DNA from: Kofleriaceae bacterium
Lineage (GTDB): Bacteria; Myxococcota_A; Polyangia; Haliangiales; Haliangiaceae
Assembly: GCA_018058095.1 (NCBI GenBank)
Contig: JAGPCO010000002.1
Span: 95,790 to 159,789, forward strand
Direction of reading: 5' to 3'
DNA length: 64,000 nucleotides
The notes beneath the pieces are model-generated. The model had not been told where the DNA came from. It was given only the letters and a program-made list of their open reading frames with translations, and searched no databases. The position numbers and the translations under genes are program-made. Each line of letters begins with the position of its first letter. Within the stretch, counting starts at the first letter, position 1. Of the stretch, positions 35,798 to 46,860 are shown piece after piece.

Positions 35798-36418
35798 CTA
35801 CCGGCGCGCGTACTCGGTCAGGCCGCGGCGGTGGCGCTCGAGGATGAAGAAGTTGGTCTCGAGCCGGGCCGGGCCGACGGCGTAGAAGGCGCGGCCGAGC
35901 AGGACGTCGGGGTTGTCGGCGTCGACCTGCACCACGTAGTCGCGCAGGCCGCGGCTGGGGTCCCACGGCTTGTTGCCGCCGCGCCCGTAGTCGAGCAGCA
36001 GCGCGTGCAGGTAGGCGTTGTCGCGCGCGCTCGGGTCGACCGGCGTGACCAGGAAGAACCCGAACCGCCTGGGCGCGTGGTCGTCGGGCTTGGCGACCCA
36101 GGCGTCGTCGAGGCGGCCCTGGACGATGGGCACGTTGTAGCCGTGGACCTGGCCATCGTGGTCGCGGAAGAAGCCCTTGGTGAACTTCTTGATGCCGACC
36201 CACTTGGCCCAGGCCGAGGTCCTGATGGCGACGAACTGGGTGTTGACGCCGCGGAACTCCCAGCCGACCAGGCCGCCCAGGTCGGGCGTGACCCCGCGCT
36301 GGAACACGCGGTCGAGCTCGGGCCGGCTGGCGCGCTCGAGCTCGAGCACCCGCGCCGACGGATACGCGGTGCCGGCGCCGCGCCCGGCGCCGCTGCTGGT
36401 GGGCGACGCGGCGGTCAC
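35798..36418 (-). CDS. Unknown conserved-looking protein of the GMC-oxidoreductase operon
   Basis: The 206-residue product starts at a GTG (36418) overlapping the GMC gene stop. Characteristic segments are LVGWEFRGVNTQFVAI, KKFTKGFFRDHDGQVHGYNVPIV, FGFFLVTPVDPSARDN and LRDYVVQVDADNPDVLLGRAF, ending in FFILERHRRGL. It has no signal peptide or membrane segment. The dense Trp/Phe/Tyr/Gly motifs suggest a conserved beta fold, possibly lipid- or substrate-binding. No named family was recognised with confidence. Confidence 0.65.
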   Translation of the reverse strand: MTAASPTSSGAGRGAGTAYPSARVLELERASRPELDRVFQRGVTPDLGGLVGWEFRGVNTQFVAIRTSAWAKWVGIKKFTKGFFRDHDGQVHGYNVPIVQGRLDDAWVAKPDDHAPRRFGFFLVTPVDPSARDNAYLHALLLDYGRGGNKPWDPSRGLRDYVVQVDADNPDVLLGRAFYAVGPARLETNFFILERHRRGLTEYARR

Positions 36419-37989
36419 GCCAGCACCTGCCCCTGGTGATCGATGAGGAAGCCGGCGGTGCGGGTGGCCAGGGCCATGATGGTCTCCATCGGGTTGACGC
36501 CGATCGGCGTGGGGAACAGCGAGGCGTCGGCCACCACCAGGCCGGCCGCGTCGTGGACCCGACCCCAGCCGTCGGTCACGGCGCGGTCGCGGTCGCGGCC
36601 CATCGCCGCGGTGCCCATCATGTGCACCGTCACCACCTCCATCGTCTCCTTGGGGATGCGGAGGCCGGCCAGCCGACGCACGTCGCCCGGCCGGGTCAGG
36701 GCCGGCACGCCCTCGAACGGCAGCATGATCTCACGCGCGCCCACCTCGAACAGCAGCTCGGCCAGCAGGCCGACGCCGCGGATGAGCTTGGCCGCGTCGA
36801 AGTCGGACAGCTGATAGAACGCCTGCGGTCGACCGCCGACGGTGCGGACCTGGCCGGTCGTCGTGTCCTCCAGCAGCATGCCGGCGACCATCATCTTGTC
36901 GTAGTCGGCCATCATCGCCCCGAGCGCGGCGCCGTGGACCGGGGAGGTCATGGCGACGACGCTGGGTGGCACGTTGACGGCGGCGAACACCAGGCCCTCG
37001 TCCTCGAACTCGCGCACCTGGTAGGCCTGGTGCACGCCCTCCCAGCCGCGCACCGGCTGATCGAACGTCGCGACCAGCTTGACGTTGGGGTGCAGGCTGA
37101 GGTTGTGGCCGATCCGGCCCGACGGCACGCGCACGCCCGACCGCTCGAGCAGGGCCGGCGTGTGGATCGCGCCGCACGCGGCCACCACCAGCTTGGCCCG
37201 CACCGCCAGGTGTGGCCCGGGCCGGCCGTCGGGCCGGACCACGCGGCCGACCACGCCGGTGGCGCGCTTGCCGTGCCGGGTGATGCGGGCGACGCGCACG
37301 TCGGCGTACAGCCGGGCGCCGAAGTGCAGGGCGCGCGGCACGTAGCTGACCAGGGCCGACTGCTTGGCCCCGGTCGGGCAGCCGAAGGCGCAGTTGTTGG
37401 AGCCGGGGCAGTGGACCTGGTTGCGCAGGTTGTCGAGCACCTTCCAGCCCAGCGCGTCGGCGCCCTGCTTGAGCAGCGCGTTGTCGCGGCCGACCGACTC
37501 CGGGTCCTGGCGGGCGACGTGGATGCGACGCTCGACCCGCTCGAAGTACGGCTCGAGGTCGGCGGCGCGGATGTGGTCGATGCCAGCGTCGCGCCACCAG
37601 CGATCGAGCACGCGCTCGGGCGTGCGCCACGACATGCCGCCGTTGATGACGGTCGAGCCACCGACGGCGCGGCCCTCCTGGTACAGGATGGGCGGGCTGC
37701 CGATGGCCATCGTCGCCGCGCCGTCGCGGTACAGCTGGCGGATCATGGTCGACGCCTCGGCCGTGAAGTCGCGCGTCGAGTAGTACCCGCCCTCCTCGAG
37801 GACGATCACGTCCCACCCGGCCTCGGCCAGCTCGGCGGCGATGGTCGCGCCGCCGGCGCCCGAGCCGACGACGACCACGTCGCAGTCGAGCACGGTGTCG
37901 CCGCGGATCTCCTCGCCGATGGTGATCCCGCGCGGCCGGGCCGCGCCGGTCGCCACCGCCGGCCGTGGCGGGCGCGCCGCCGCCACCAT
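36415..37989 (-). CDS. GMC-family FAD oxidoreductase
   Basis: The 524-residue protein (ATG at 37989) has the FAD-binding motif VVVGSGAGGATIAAELAEAG near residue 41. The GMC signature region GGSTVINGGMSWRTPE lies near 118 and a Cys-containing segment CPGSNNCAFGCPTGAKQSA near 205. The C-terminal part has HMMGTAAMG and NPMETIMALATRTAGFL. These features resemble cholesterol-oxidase- or alcohol-dehydrogenase-like GMC enzymes that oxidise alcohols or sterols. Its start overlaps the stop of the small upstream gene. The substrate is unknown. Confidence 0.9.
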   Translation of the reverse strand: MVAAARPPRPAVATGAARPRGITIGEEIRGDTVLDCDVVVVGSGAGGATIAAELAEAGWDVIVLEEGGYYSTRDFTAEASTMIRQLYRDGAATMAIGSPPILYQEGRAVGGSTVINGGMSWRTPERVLDRWWRDAGIDHIRAADLEPYFERVERRIHVARQDPESVGRDNALLKQGADALGWKVLDNLRNQVHCPGSNNCAFGCPTGAKQSALVSYVPRALHFGARLYADVRVARITRHGKRATGVVGRVVRPDGRPGPHLAVRAKLVVAACGAIHTPALLERSGVRVPSGRIGHNLSLHPNVKLVATFDQPVRGWEGVHQAYQVREFEDEGLVFAAVNVPPSVVAMTSPVHGAALGAMMADYDKMMVAGMLLEDTTTGQVRTVGGRPQAFYQLSDFDAAKLIRGVGLLAELLFEVGAREIMLPFEGVPALTRPGDVRRLAGLRIPKETMEVVTVHMMGTAAMGRDRDRAVTDGWGRVHDAAGLVVADASLFPTPIGVNPMETIMALATRTAGFLIDHQGQVLA

Positions 37990-38534
37990 CAGTTGGCCCC
38001 TCGCCGGCCGTGGCCGTGCGGGTGCGGCGCGGGCGCACCGGGCCGCAGCGGGTCGGGCGCCAGCACGTCGGCCGCGGCCCGGGTGATGGCCGGCTGGTAC
38101 ACGGTCAGGCGTCGGCGCGTGACCTGGTCGATCCACGCCGCCGGGGTGTAGCCGAGGTCGACCAGCATGGCCGGCTGCTCGTAGCAGGACATGGCGATCA
38201 GCTGCTTGATCGCCCGCGCCAGCTGGCGGTGGATCGGGGTGGGGCCGTGCTGCCAGGTCGCGAAGTAGCGGGCGTGGACGTCGGCCGGCAGGCGGTGGGC
38301 GGCGCGCCCGCGCGCCGGCGGGTACAGGCGGGCGCCCTGGTCGTAGGTCACGAGGCCGGCCTCGAGCCCACGCCGCATCAGCGGCGGGATGGCGCCGATC
38401 TGGGCCGCGACGTGGCGGGTGACGTCGTCGAGCAGCCCGAGCTCGGCCGCGCGCGGCGGGCACACCACCTCGGCCAGCGCTCGCACCACCGGGCGCACCA
38501 GGCCCGGCAGCCGGTAGTCGTCGCCGGCGATCAT
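37989..38534 (-). CDS. Small helical protein, likely partner of the GMC oxidoreductase
   Basis: The 181-residue product (ATG at 38534, overlapping the regulator stop) is mainly helical, with RALAEVVCPPRAAELGL near the N-terminus and IKQLIAMSCYEQPAMLVDLGYTPAAW near residue 125. By layout it resembles the small subunits that accompany GMC dehydrogenases (for example gluconate 2-dehydrogenase subunit 3), but the sequence match is weak and no Tat signal is present. The four-base overlaps on both sides show tight coupling with the regulator and the oxidoreductase. Confidence 0.65.
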   Translation of the reverse strand: MIAGDDYRLPGLVRPVVRALAEVVCPPRAAELGLLDDVTRHVAAQIGAIPPLMRRGLEAGLVTYDQGARLYPPARGRAAHRLPADVHARYFATWQHGPTPIHRQLARAIKQLIAMSCYEQPAMLVDLGYTPAAWIDQVTRRRLTVYQPAITRAAADVLAPDPLRPGAPAPHPHGHGRRGAN

Positions 38535-39376
38535 GCCATCCGCTCCAGCACCTGCTCCATCGCCGCGTCGACCCGGCTCATGAAGCCGTGGATGAGCGCG
38601 CACGCCTCGTCGGTCTGGCCGGCCTCGAGCGCGTCGAAGAAGCGCCCGTACACGTCGACGTAGTCGGCCGGCGGGGTGATCGCGCTCAAGGTCGAATCGG
38701 CCACGTCGACGTACACGGTGGCGATGCGGTTGAGCAGCCACATCGCCGGGTAGAAGCCGGCGCCCTCGGCCACCCCGCGCATCACGTCGAGGTCGTCGCG
38801 GGCGTACTTGCGGGCGTCGGCCCGGTTGTTCCAGGCCCGGGCCGCGGCGGCGCGGGCGGCCAGCATCGAGCCGGGCCGGGCGCGCGGGGCCAGCTGCCGC
38901 ACGATGTCGGTCACCAGCATGCGGCGCAGGTACATCATGTCGAGCAGGAGGCGGGCCACCGACGGCTGGCCGGCGCTGGGCCGGGCGTAGCGCAGGTACG
39001 CCGGCATCACCTCGATCGACCACTCGCGCATGTGCCGCACCATCACACCCGAGCCGCGCCGCGGCTCGACCAGGTTCCACTCGCCCAGGCGGCGCAGCGC
39101 CTCGCGCAGCGTCGGCCGGCTGGCGCCGAGCTGGCGCGACAGCTCGCGCTCGGCCGGCAGGCGCACCCCGGCCGGGTAGGTGCCGCGCACGATGTCGGCC
39201 AGCAGGGTCTCGAACACCGTCTCGATCGCGGTCGAGGTCGGCTCGGCGCCCGTGGCCGGGCTGGCCGGAGCCCCGCCGTCGTCGTCCCCGGCCGGTGGCG
39301 TGGAGCTCACGATCGAGTGGTATGACCGGAGCCGGCCGTGGGTCAAGCTCGGCCGACCCGCAATCGCGGCCCCCAA
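38531..39376 (-). CDS. GntR/FadR-family transcriptional regulator
   Basis: Translated from the ATG at 39376 it is 281 residues; a GTG at 39310 would give 259. The winged-helix GntR domain is near residues 52-115 (LLADIVRGTYPAGVRLPAERELSRQLGASRPTLREALRRLGEWNLVEPRRGSGV, one continuous match). It is followed by an all-helical FadR-type ligand domain (about 130-275). FadR-type regulators often sense acyl-CoA or organic acids. It is the first gene of the GMC operon and probably autoregulates it. Confidence 0.9.
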   Translation of the reverse strand: MGAAIAGRPSLTHGRLRSYHSIVSSTPPAGDDDGGAPASPATGAEPTSTAIETVFETLLADIVRGTYPAGVRLPAERELSRQLGASRPTLREALRRLGEWNLVEPRRGSGVMVRHMREWSIEVMPAYLRYARPSAGQPSVARLLLDMMYLRRMLVTDIVRQLAPRARPGSMLAARAAAARAWNNRADARKYARDDLDVMRGVAEGAGFYPAMWLLNRIATVYVDVADSTLSAITPPADYVDVYGRFFDALEAGQTDEACALIHGFMSRVDAAMEQVLERMA

Positions 39377-39472
39377 CCGATCGGCTCACGCCGCGGCGTT
39401 CACACGAAATGTCCCTGTCATTGCGGGCAGGTTGCCTTGACGCTCGTGGTTCTCCATCGCTAGCTTGCGATC

Positions 39473-41884
<2,412 letters not shown>

Positions 41885-41893
41885 GCCGCCGCC

Positions 41894-41914
41894 GGCCGGG
41901 GCTGGTGCCCGGCC
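41894..41914. terminator. Hairpin between lon and the convergent beta-lactamase-like gene
   Basis: GGCCGGG (41894-41900) and CCCGGCC (41908-41914) form a 7-bp stem with a 7-nt loop just after the lon stop. No T-run follows. Confidence 0.35.
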
Positions 41915-41924
41915 GCATCGTCGA

Positions 41925-43019
41925 TCAGCGGCGGCGCGGTGCGGCGCAGCCGCCGGCGGCGTCGACCAGGCCGGGCAGGATCGCGCCCTCGACCAGGGCG
42001 ATGGTCTCGCCCGCGGCCTGGCCGCGATTGTAGGCGGCGCGGACGATCACCACGACCGCGCTCAGGTCGTCGAACACCGCGACCACGCTGCCGCCGTTGC
42101 CGGCCATGAACCAGGCCGGGGCCGGGCCACACGGGCCGGCGAAGGCGTAGCGCCACAGCAGGTAGCCGTAGTCGCGGCCCGGCCCGGCGCTGGCGTGGAC
42201 GGTGGTCGCGTCGGCCATGAAGTCGGCCGGCACCAGCTGGCGCTCGCCCCAGCGGCCTCGTCGGCGCACCAGCTCGCCCAGCGTGGCGAGGTCGCGGCTG
42301 GTCAAGCGCAGGCCGCCGCCGGTCATGACCTCGTCGGTCGGCGACGTCATCCACTGTCGGCGGGTGATGCCGAGCGGGCGCAGCAGGGCGTCGTCGACGA
42401 AGGCGTCGAAGCGGCGGCCGACCCGGCGCGCCACCGCCTGGCCGATCAGGAAGGCGTTGGCAGTGCAGTAGCGCAGCGGGCCGCCCAGGTCGGCCTCGGG
42501 CCGGCGCGGCAGGGCCAGCACCCAGGCCGTCCAGTCGCGCTGCTCGTGCATGTGGTCCTCCTGACCCGGGCTCGTCGCCACCCCGTCGTCGCAATCCAGG
42601 GCCGATCGCATGGTGAGGAGGTCGCGGTAGCGCATGCCCGCGGCCGGCGCGCCGGCGTGTTCGGGCCACGCCGCCAGCACCGACTCGTCGACGCTCGGGA
42701 TCGTGCCGGCGCCGATCGCGGCGCCGACCGCGAGCGCGGTGATCGACTTGCCGATCGAGCGGGTGTCGTGCAGCTCGTCGGCGCGGGTGCCGGGCGCGTC
42801 CTCGGCCAGCCATGGCGTGCCATCGACGAGGATGACCACGCTGCGGGTCTCGGGGGTGGCGCCAGCGGCGGCGACGATGGCGTCGCGAGTGGCGGCGCTG
42901 GCCGGCCGCGCCGTCGACACGACCGACGGCGTGGGGGGTGGCGCGGCGGATCGGGTTGGCCCACAGGCGGACAGCAGCAGCAGCAACGGCGCCGCGGCGC
43001 GGACGGAGAGGTGAGGCAT
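41925..43019 (-). CDS. Beta-lactamase/transpeptidase-fold (class C) lipoprotein
   Basis: The 364-residue product (ATG at 43019) has a lipoprotein signal (LLLLLSACG, Cys about 19). The serine-hydrolase motif SIGK is near residue 88 (TRSIGKSITALAV), a YCTAN segment is in the YxN position near 185, and HASAGPGRDYGYLLWRY is near the C-terminus. Class C-type serine hydrolases act as beta-lactamases, esterases or D-Ala-D-Ala-processing enzymes; which one is not clear. It is transcribed just after the AraC regulator gene (56-bp gap). Confidence 0.8.
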   Translation of the reverse strand: MPHLSVRAAAPLLLLLSACGPTRSAAPPPTPSVVSTARPASAATRDAIVAAAGATPETRSVVILVDGTPWLAEDAPGTRADELHDTRSIGKSITALAVGAAIGAGTIPSVDESVLAAWPEHAGAPAAGMRYRDLLTMRSALDCDDGVATSPGQEDHMHEQRDWTAWVLALPRRPEADLGGPLRYCTANAFLIGQAVARRVGRRFDAFVDDALLRPLGITRRQWMTSPTDEVMTGGGLRLTSRDLATLGELVRRRGRWGERQLVPADFMADATTVHASAGPGRDYGYLLWRYAFAGPCGPAPAWFMAGNGGSVVAVFDDLSAVVVIVRAAYNRGQAAGETIALVEGAILPGLVDAAGGCAAPRRR

Positions 43020-43075
43020 GGCGCCAGCATGCGGCCCCGGCCCGGCCTCGTCTTGAACGGCGCGAACCTGGCGGG

Positions 43076-43927
43076 TCAGCCCGGCGGCACGGTTCGCCGG
43101 CGCGGCGCCAGCCGGCCCGGGGTCACGCCGAGGCGGCGCGCCATCCACCGCGTCAGGTGGGCCTGGTCGGCGAACCCATGGTCGAGCGCGGCTTGCCCGG
43201 GTGGCGCGCCGGCGGCCACCGCGCGGCAGGCCGCCGTCAGCCGGAGGTCACGCGCCAGCGCGCTCGGCGTGGTGCCGAAGTCGCGACGGAACCCACGCGC
43301 CAGGTACACCGGGTGCAGCCCGACCCGCCTGGCCAGCTCGGTGCTCGAGCGTGCGCACCGCGGATCGTCGAGGACCATGGCGCGGGCCCGGGCGATCGGG
43401 CTGGGGTCGATCGCCCGCGGGTCGACCCAGAACGCCAGCACCTGCCAGGCCAGGTCGAACAGCAGCGCAGGGCGGCGCGCCGCAGCGGCCGGTGCGTGCA
43501 CCGCCAGGTCGGCCAGCGCGCCGGCCAGCTGGTGCGCGTGAGGGGCATGGCACGCGCGCGGCGTGCCGTCGACGCCGCCGCGATCGACCAGCTCGGACCA
43601 GGCGCGGCCGGTCAGCGTGATGGCCAGGAACGGCACCGGCACGCGCGCGACGTGGTCGCGGTGGCGGACGTCGGGCGGGTTGAAGATGAGCGCCGGCCGA
43701 TCGGCGCGAGCGCCGTGCGCGCTCGACACGTAGCCGGGCGGCGCGAACACCAGGTGGGCCGCCTCGTGATCGTGGCGGCGCACGGCGCCGGCCGGCACGG
43801 TGGCGATGCGGCAGGCGATGGCGAGGTCGTCGCCGCGGTGATCACGGGTGGCGTGGCCGAGGAACTCGCCCGGGCCGAGGTGGGTGCCGGACCGGTGCGG
43901 GACCATGCCGTGCGGCGGCCGGGTCAT
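43076..43927 (-). CDS. AraC-family transcriptional regulator
   Basis: The 283-residue product has an N-terminal cupin-like sensing domain (residues 20-120: RIATVPAGAVRRHDHEAAHLVF ... ITLTGRAWSELV). A C-terminal AraC double helix-turn-helix follows (ARSSTELARRVGLHPVYLARGFRRDFG near 190-220 and GQAALDHGFADQAHLTRWMARRLG near 245-270). The residue pattern is typical of AraC/XylS regulators. It sits upstream of the beta-lactamase-like gene and probably controls it, directly or together with the gene's own expression. Confidence 0.85.
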   Translation of the reverse strand: MTRPPHGMVPHRSGTHLGPGEFLGHATRDHRGDDLAIACRIATVPAGAVRRHDHEAAHLVFAPPGYVSSAHGARADRPALIFNPPDVRHRDHVARVPVPFLAITLTGRAWSELVDRGGVDGTPRACHAPHAHQLAGALADLAVHAPAAAARRPALLFDLAWQVLAFWVDPRAIDPSPIARARAMVLDDPRCARSSTELARRVGLHPVYLARGFRRDFGTTPSALARDLRLTAACRAVAAGAPPGQAALDHGFADQAHLTRWMARRLGVTPGRLAPRRRTVPPG

Positions 43928-44140
43928 GGCGGCAGTGTATCGAGGCCCGGCCCTGGGTGCAGCCGGTCATCGGGAGGCCGAGGTAGGTGCGCCGGCCTTG
44001 CCGGGCCTGTGGCGAGCACGAGGGTCAACGGCCGTTCACGCTGGCCCGGGATCGGGCCCGCAACTAGCCGTGTCCTGGCCGGTGGTGCGGCCGAACCGGC
44101 CACCTGGCCCGGTGGCATGGGCCATGAACTACAGTGCGGC

Positions 44141-44863
44141 ATGACCCGAACCGCTGTCGCCTCGCTGCTCCTCGCCGCCCTGGTCACCCTCGACGCCGCC
44201 CCGGCCCTGGCCGACGTCGTCACCCGCGACCACCGGACCCAGCCGGCCCCGGCCGCCCCGGTCGCCACCGGCTCGGCCCAGGGCAGCGCGACCATCGGCG
44301 TCGCGGTCGGGCCGCGCCGCTACCGGCGCCGGCCGGGCCCGCGCTTCATGATGCCGCTCAAGGTCGACATCGGCGCCATCGGCAGCGGCAGCGACCGCGG
44401 CGGCATCAGCGGCGTCGAGGCCAAGGTCGGCATCCACTGGGCCTCGCTCAGCCCGCAGCCGACCAACTTCGACGTCGGCCTCGGCGTCATCCTGGCCGCC
44501 ATGCCCGGGCCCGACGACAACACGGCCAACACCACCGACGACGTGGTGTTCGGTGGCGCCTACGTCGAGATCGCCCAGACCCTGTCGCACGGCGACTACT
44601 GGCGAACCTGGGCCGGTGGCCGCGGCGAGTACCTGGCGACCGAGGCCTTCGGCAACGATCACACCGGCCTCGGCGTGGCCGGCCGGCTCAGCGCCGAGCT
44701 GTACCTCAGCGGCGTCGGCATCGAGCCACGCGGGTTGTTCCTCGGCACCTACGCCATCGGCGTGTACGCCGAGGCCGGCGCGCGCGACCTCGGCCCCGAC
44801 GTCGGCGGCCTGCAGATCAGCGGCGGCCTGACCTTCCGCACCCCGCTGGTGTTCGCGCCGTAA
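44141..44863 (+). CDS. Secreted protein, paralogue of 26985-27599
   Basis: The ATG at 44141 begins a signal peptide (ending APALAD, about residue 25). The remaining 215 residues are beta-rich with FMMPLKVDIGAIGSGSDRGG, GIHWASLSPQPTNFDVGLG, the central GGRGEYLATEAFGND and the C-terminal ISGGLTFRTPL. It aligns by eye with the 204-residue protein at 26985, but carries an extra insert of about 35 residues near the N-terminus (Pro/Arg-rich). A small outer-membrane barrel is possible. The 213-bp gap upstream holds no recognisable gene. Confidence 0.7.
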   Translation: MTRTAVASLLLAALVTLDAAPALADVVTRDHRTQPAPAAPVATGSAQGSATIGVAVGPRRYRRRPGPRFMMPLKVDIGAIGSGSDRGGISGVEAKVGIHWASLSPQPTNFDVGLGVILAAMPGPDDNTANTTDDVVFGGAYVEIAQTLSHGDYWRTWAGGRGEYLATEAFGNDHTGLGVAGRLSAELYLSGVGIEPRGLFLGTYAIGVYAEAGARDLGPDVGGLQISGGLTFRTPLVFAP

Positions 44864-44912
44864 CCCGGCCACGCGCGATCGGCGCGGCCCGACCTATCGT
44901 AAAGTCGGCGCC

Positions 44913-46094
44913 ATGTCGGACCAGCTCGTCCTCGGCACCCGCAAGGGCACCCTCCTCATCGATCGCAAGGCCAGCGGCTGGGTGCCGCGGCCGATCGTGC
45001 ACCCGGGCGTGTCGATCAGCTACGCCGCGCGCGACCCGCGCGACGGCACGCTGTGGTCGGCCATGGACCACGCGCACTGGGGGCCCAAGCTGTCGCGCTC
45101 GCGCGACGACGGCGCGACCTGGCAGGACCTGACCCAGCTGGCCTATCCCAAGGGCGCGCGCTTCATCGAGCAGCACCTGCCGACGCCCGACGCCGCGCCC
45201 GGGGGCGACGCCGCGCTGACCTACAAGCCGGCCAGCCTGCTCAAGGTGTGGGTGCTCGGCTTCGCCGGCGCCGACCAGCCCGGCGTCATCCACGCCGGCA
45301 CGCTGCCGGGCGGCCTGTTCACCAGCCGCGACGGCGGCGACAGCTGGGAGCTCAACCTGCCGCTGTGGAACCACGACAGCCGCGGCGGCGACCTGTTCGC
45401 CGGGCCGGCCACCAGCCGCAACCAGTGGGGCGGCACCCCGGCGGCGCTGGCCTACGGCGAGTTCGTGCCCGGCATCCACTCGGTGGTGGTCGACCCGCGC
45501 GACAGCAACCACGTGTTCATCGCCGTGTCGTGCGCCGGCGTGGTCGAGACCCGCGACGGTGGCAAGACCTGGGCCGGCTGCAACCGCGGCATGCTCAACG
45601 ACTACCTGCCCAACCCCGAGGCCGAGTGGGGTCACGACCCGCACTTCATCACGCTGTGCCCGGGCCAGCCCGACCGCCTCTGGCAGCAGAACCACACCGG
45701 CGTGTTCACCAGCGGCGACGGCGCCCAGCGCTGGGCCCGGGTCAGCGCGGCGGCGCAGGCGGTCCACTTCGGCTTCCCCATCGCCGCCGACGATCGCGAC
45801 GGCGACACCGCGTGGGTGGTGCCGGCCGGCGGCGACGACCAGCGCATGAGCGTGGGCGGCGGGCTGTTCGTGGCCCGCACCCGCGACGGCGGCGCGACCT
45901 GGCAGCAGCTGCGCGAGGGCCTGCCGCAGGCGCACAGCTACGACATCGTGTACCGGCACGCGCTCGACGCCCGGGCCGGCCGGGTCTGCTTCGGCACCAC
46001 CACCGGCAACGTGTACCTGTCCGAGGACGCCGGCGACTCGTGGCGCAGCCTGGGCAGCAACTTCCCGCCGGTGCACTCGGTTCGGTTCGCCTGA
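44913..46094 (+). CDS. BNR/sialidase-like beta-propeller protein
   Basis: The 393-residue product shows repeated Asp-box (BNR) units with the S/T-x-D-x-G-x-x-W pattern: SRDDGATWQDL near 65, SRDGGDSWELNLP near 140, TRDGGKTWAGC near 215, TRDGGATWQQL near 330 and SEDAGDSWRSLG near 375. No signal peptide is visible, so it is probably cytoplasmic. This architecture is seen in sialidase-superfamily proteins of unclear function. A MoaD-like gene follows by 27 bp, which suggests a functional pair. Confidence 0.8.
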   Translation: MSDQLVLGTRKGTLLIDRKASGWVPRPIVHPGVSISYAARDPRDGTLWSAMDHAHWGPKLSRSRDDGATWQDLTQLAYPKGARFIEQHLPTPDAAPGGDAALTYKPASLLKVWVLGFAGADQPGVIHAGTLPGGLFTSRDGGDSWELNLPLWNHDSRGGDLFAGPATSRNQWGGTPAALAYGEFVPGIHSVVVDPRDSNHVFIAVSCAGVVETRDGGKTWAGCNRGMLNDYLPNPEAEWGHDPHFITLCPGQPDRLWQQNHTGVFTSGDGAQRWARVSAAAQAVHFGFPIAADDRDGDTAWVVPAGGDDQRMSVGGGLFVARTRDGGATWQQLREGLPQAHSYDIVYRHALDARAGRVCFGTTTGNVYLSEDAGDSWRSLGSNFPPVHSVRFA

Positions 46095-46121
46095 GCCGGC
46101 GATCCCGCCGCTGCCCGCCCC

Positions 46122-46394
46122 ATGCCGCACGTCACCTTCACCCGCCACCTGGTCCGCTTCTTCCCGACCCTGACCGAGGGCGAGGTCGAGGGCGCGACCG
46201 TGCGCGAGGTCGTCGCCGCGCTCGACCGCCGCTACCCCGGCCTGGCGTCGTACCTGGTCGACGAGACCGGCCGCCTGCGCCGTCACGTCAACGTGTTCAT
46301 CGGCGACGAGCCGGTGGCCGACCGGGCCGCGCTGAGCGACGCGCTGGCCCCGACCGACCGCGTCTTCATCCTGCAGGCCCTGTCCGGCGGCTGA
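46122..46394 (+). CDS. MoaD/ThiS-family sulfur-carrier-like protein
   Basis: The 90-residue product has a beta-grasp fold pattern (VTFTRHLVRFFP, EVEGATVREVVAALDRRYPG, VNVFIGDEPV, VFILQALSGG). It ends in the Gly-Gly needed for adenylation and thiocarboxylation, as in MoaD and ThiS. A specific partner pathway is not evident: no moa, thi or cysteine-biosynthesis gene is near. Coupling with the BNR propeller gene recurs in other genomes as far as is known, but this is recollection rather than proof. Confidence 0.8.
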   Translation: MPHVTFTRHLVRFFPTLTEGEVEGATVREVVAALDRRYPGLASYLVDETGRLRRHVNVFIGDEPVADRAALSDALAPTDRVFILQALSGG

Positions 46395-46404
46395 GCCCGC
46401 GTCC

Positions 46405-46427
46405 TCCGCCCGTCAGGCCAGGGCGGA
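46405..46427. terminator. Hairpin between convergent genes
   Basis: TCCGCCC (46405-46411) and GGGCGGA (46421-46427) form a 7-bp perfect stem with a 9-nt loop, between the MoaD-like gene and the convergent glycine-rich protein gene. Confidence 0.4.
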
Positions 46428-46446
46428 AGTCAGCAGGGCAGGGCGG

Positions 46447-46860
46447 TCAGAAGTCGCCGCCACCACCGCCCCCACCGAAGTCGCCGCCGCCACCACCGCC
46501 GTAGTCACCACCGCCACCACCGCCGAAGTCCCCGCCGCCGCCACCGCCGTAGTCGCCGCCACCGCCGTAGTCGCCGCCACCGCCGCCACTGCCGGCGCCG
46601 TAGTCACCGCCGCCGCCGGCGCCGTAGTCACCACCACCACCGCCGCCACCGGCGCCGTAGTCACCACCGCCGCCGCCGGCGCCATTGTCACCAGCGCCGC
46701 CACCGGCGCCGTAGTCACCACCGCCGCCGCCACCGGCGCCATTGTCACCGCCGCCGCCGCCGGCGCCGTAGTCACCACCACCACCGCCGCCACCGGCGCC
46801 GTAGTCACCACCGCCGCCACCGGCGCCGACGTCTCCACCGCCGCCGGCCACGTAGTCACC
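46447..46860. repeat. GC-rich simple repeats encoding the Gly-rich tail
   Basis: The last 140 codons consist of short imperfect units of CCACCGCCGCC/TAGTCACC type on the plus strand, encoding runs of Gly punctuated by Asp-Tyr, Asp-Asn or Asp-Phe. Such a region is prone to length polymorphism and assembly error. Confidence 0.8.
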
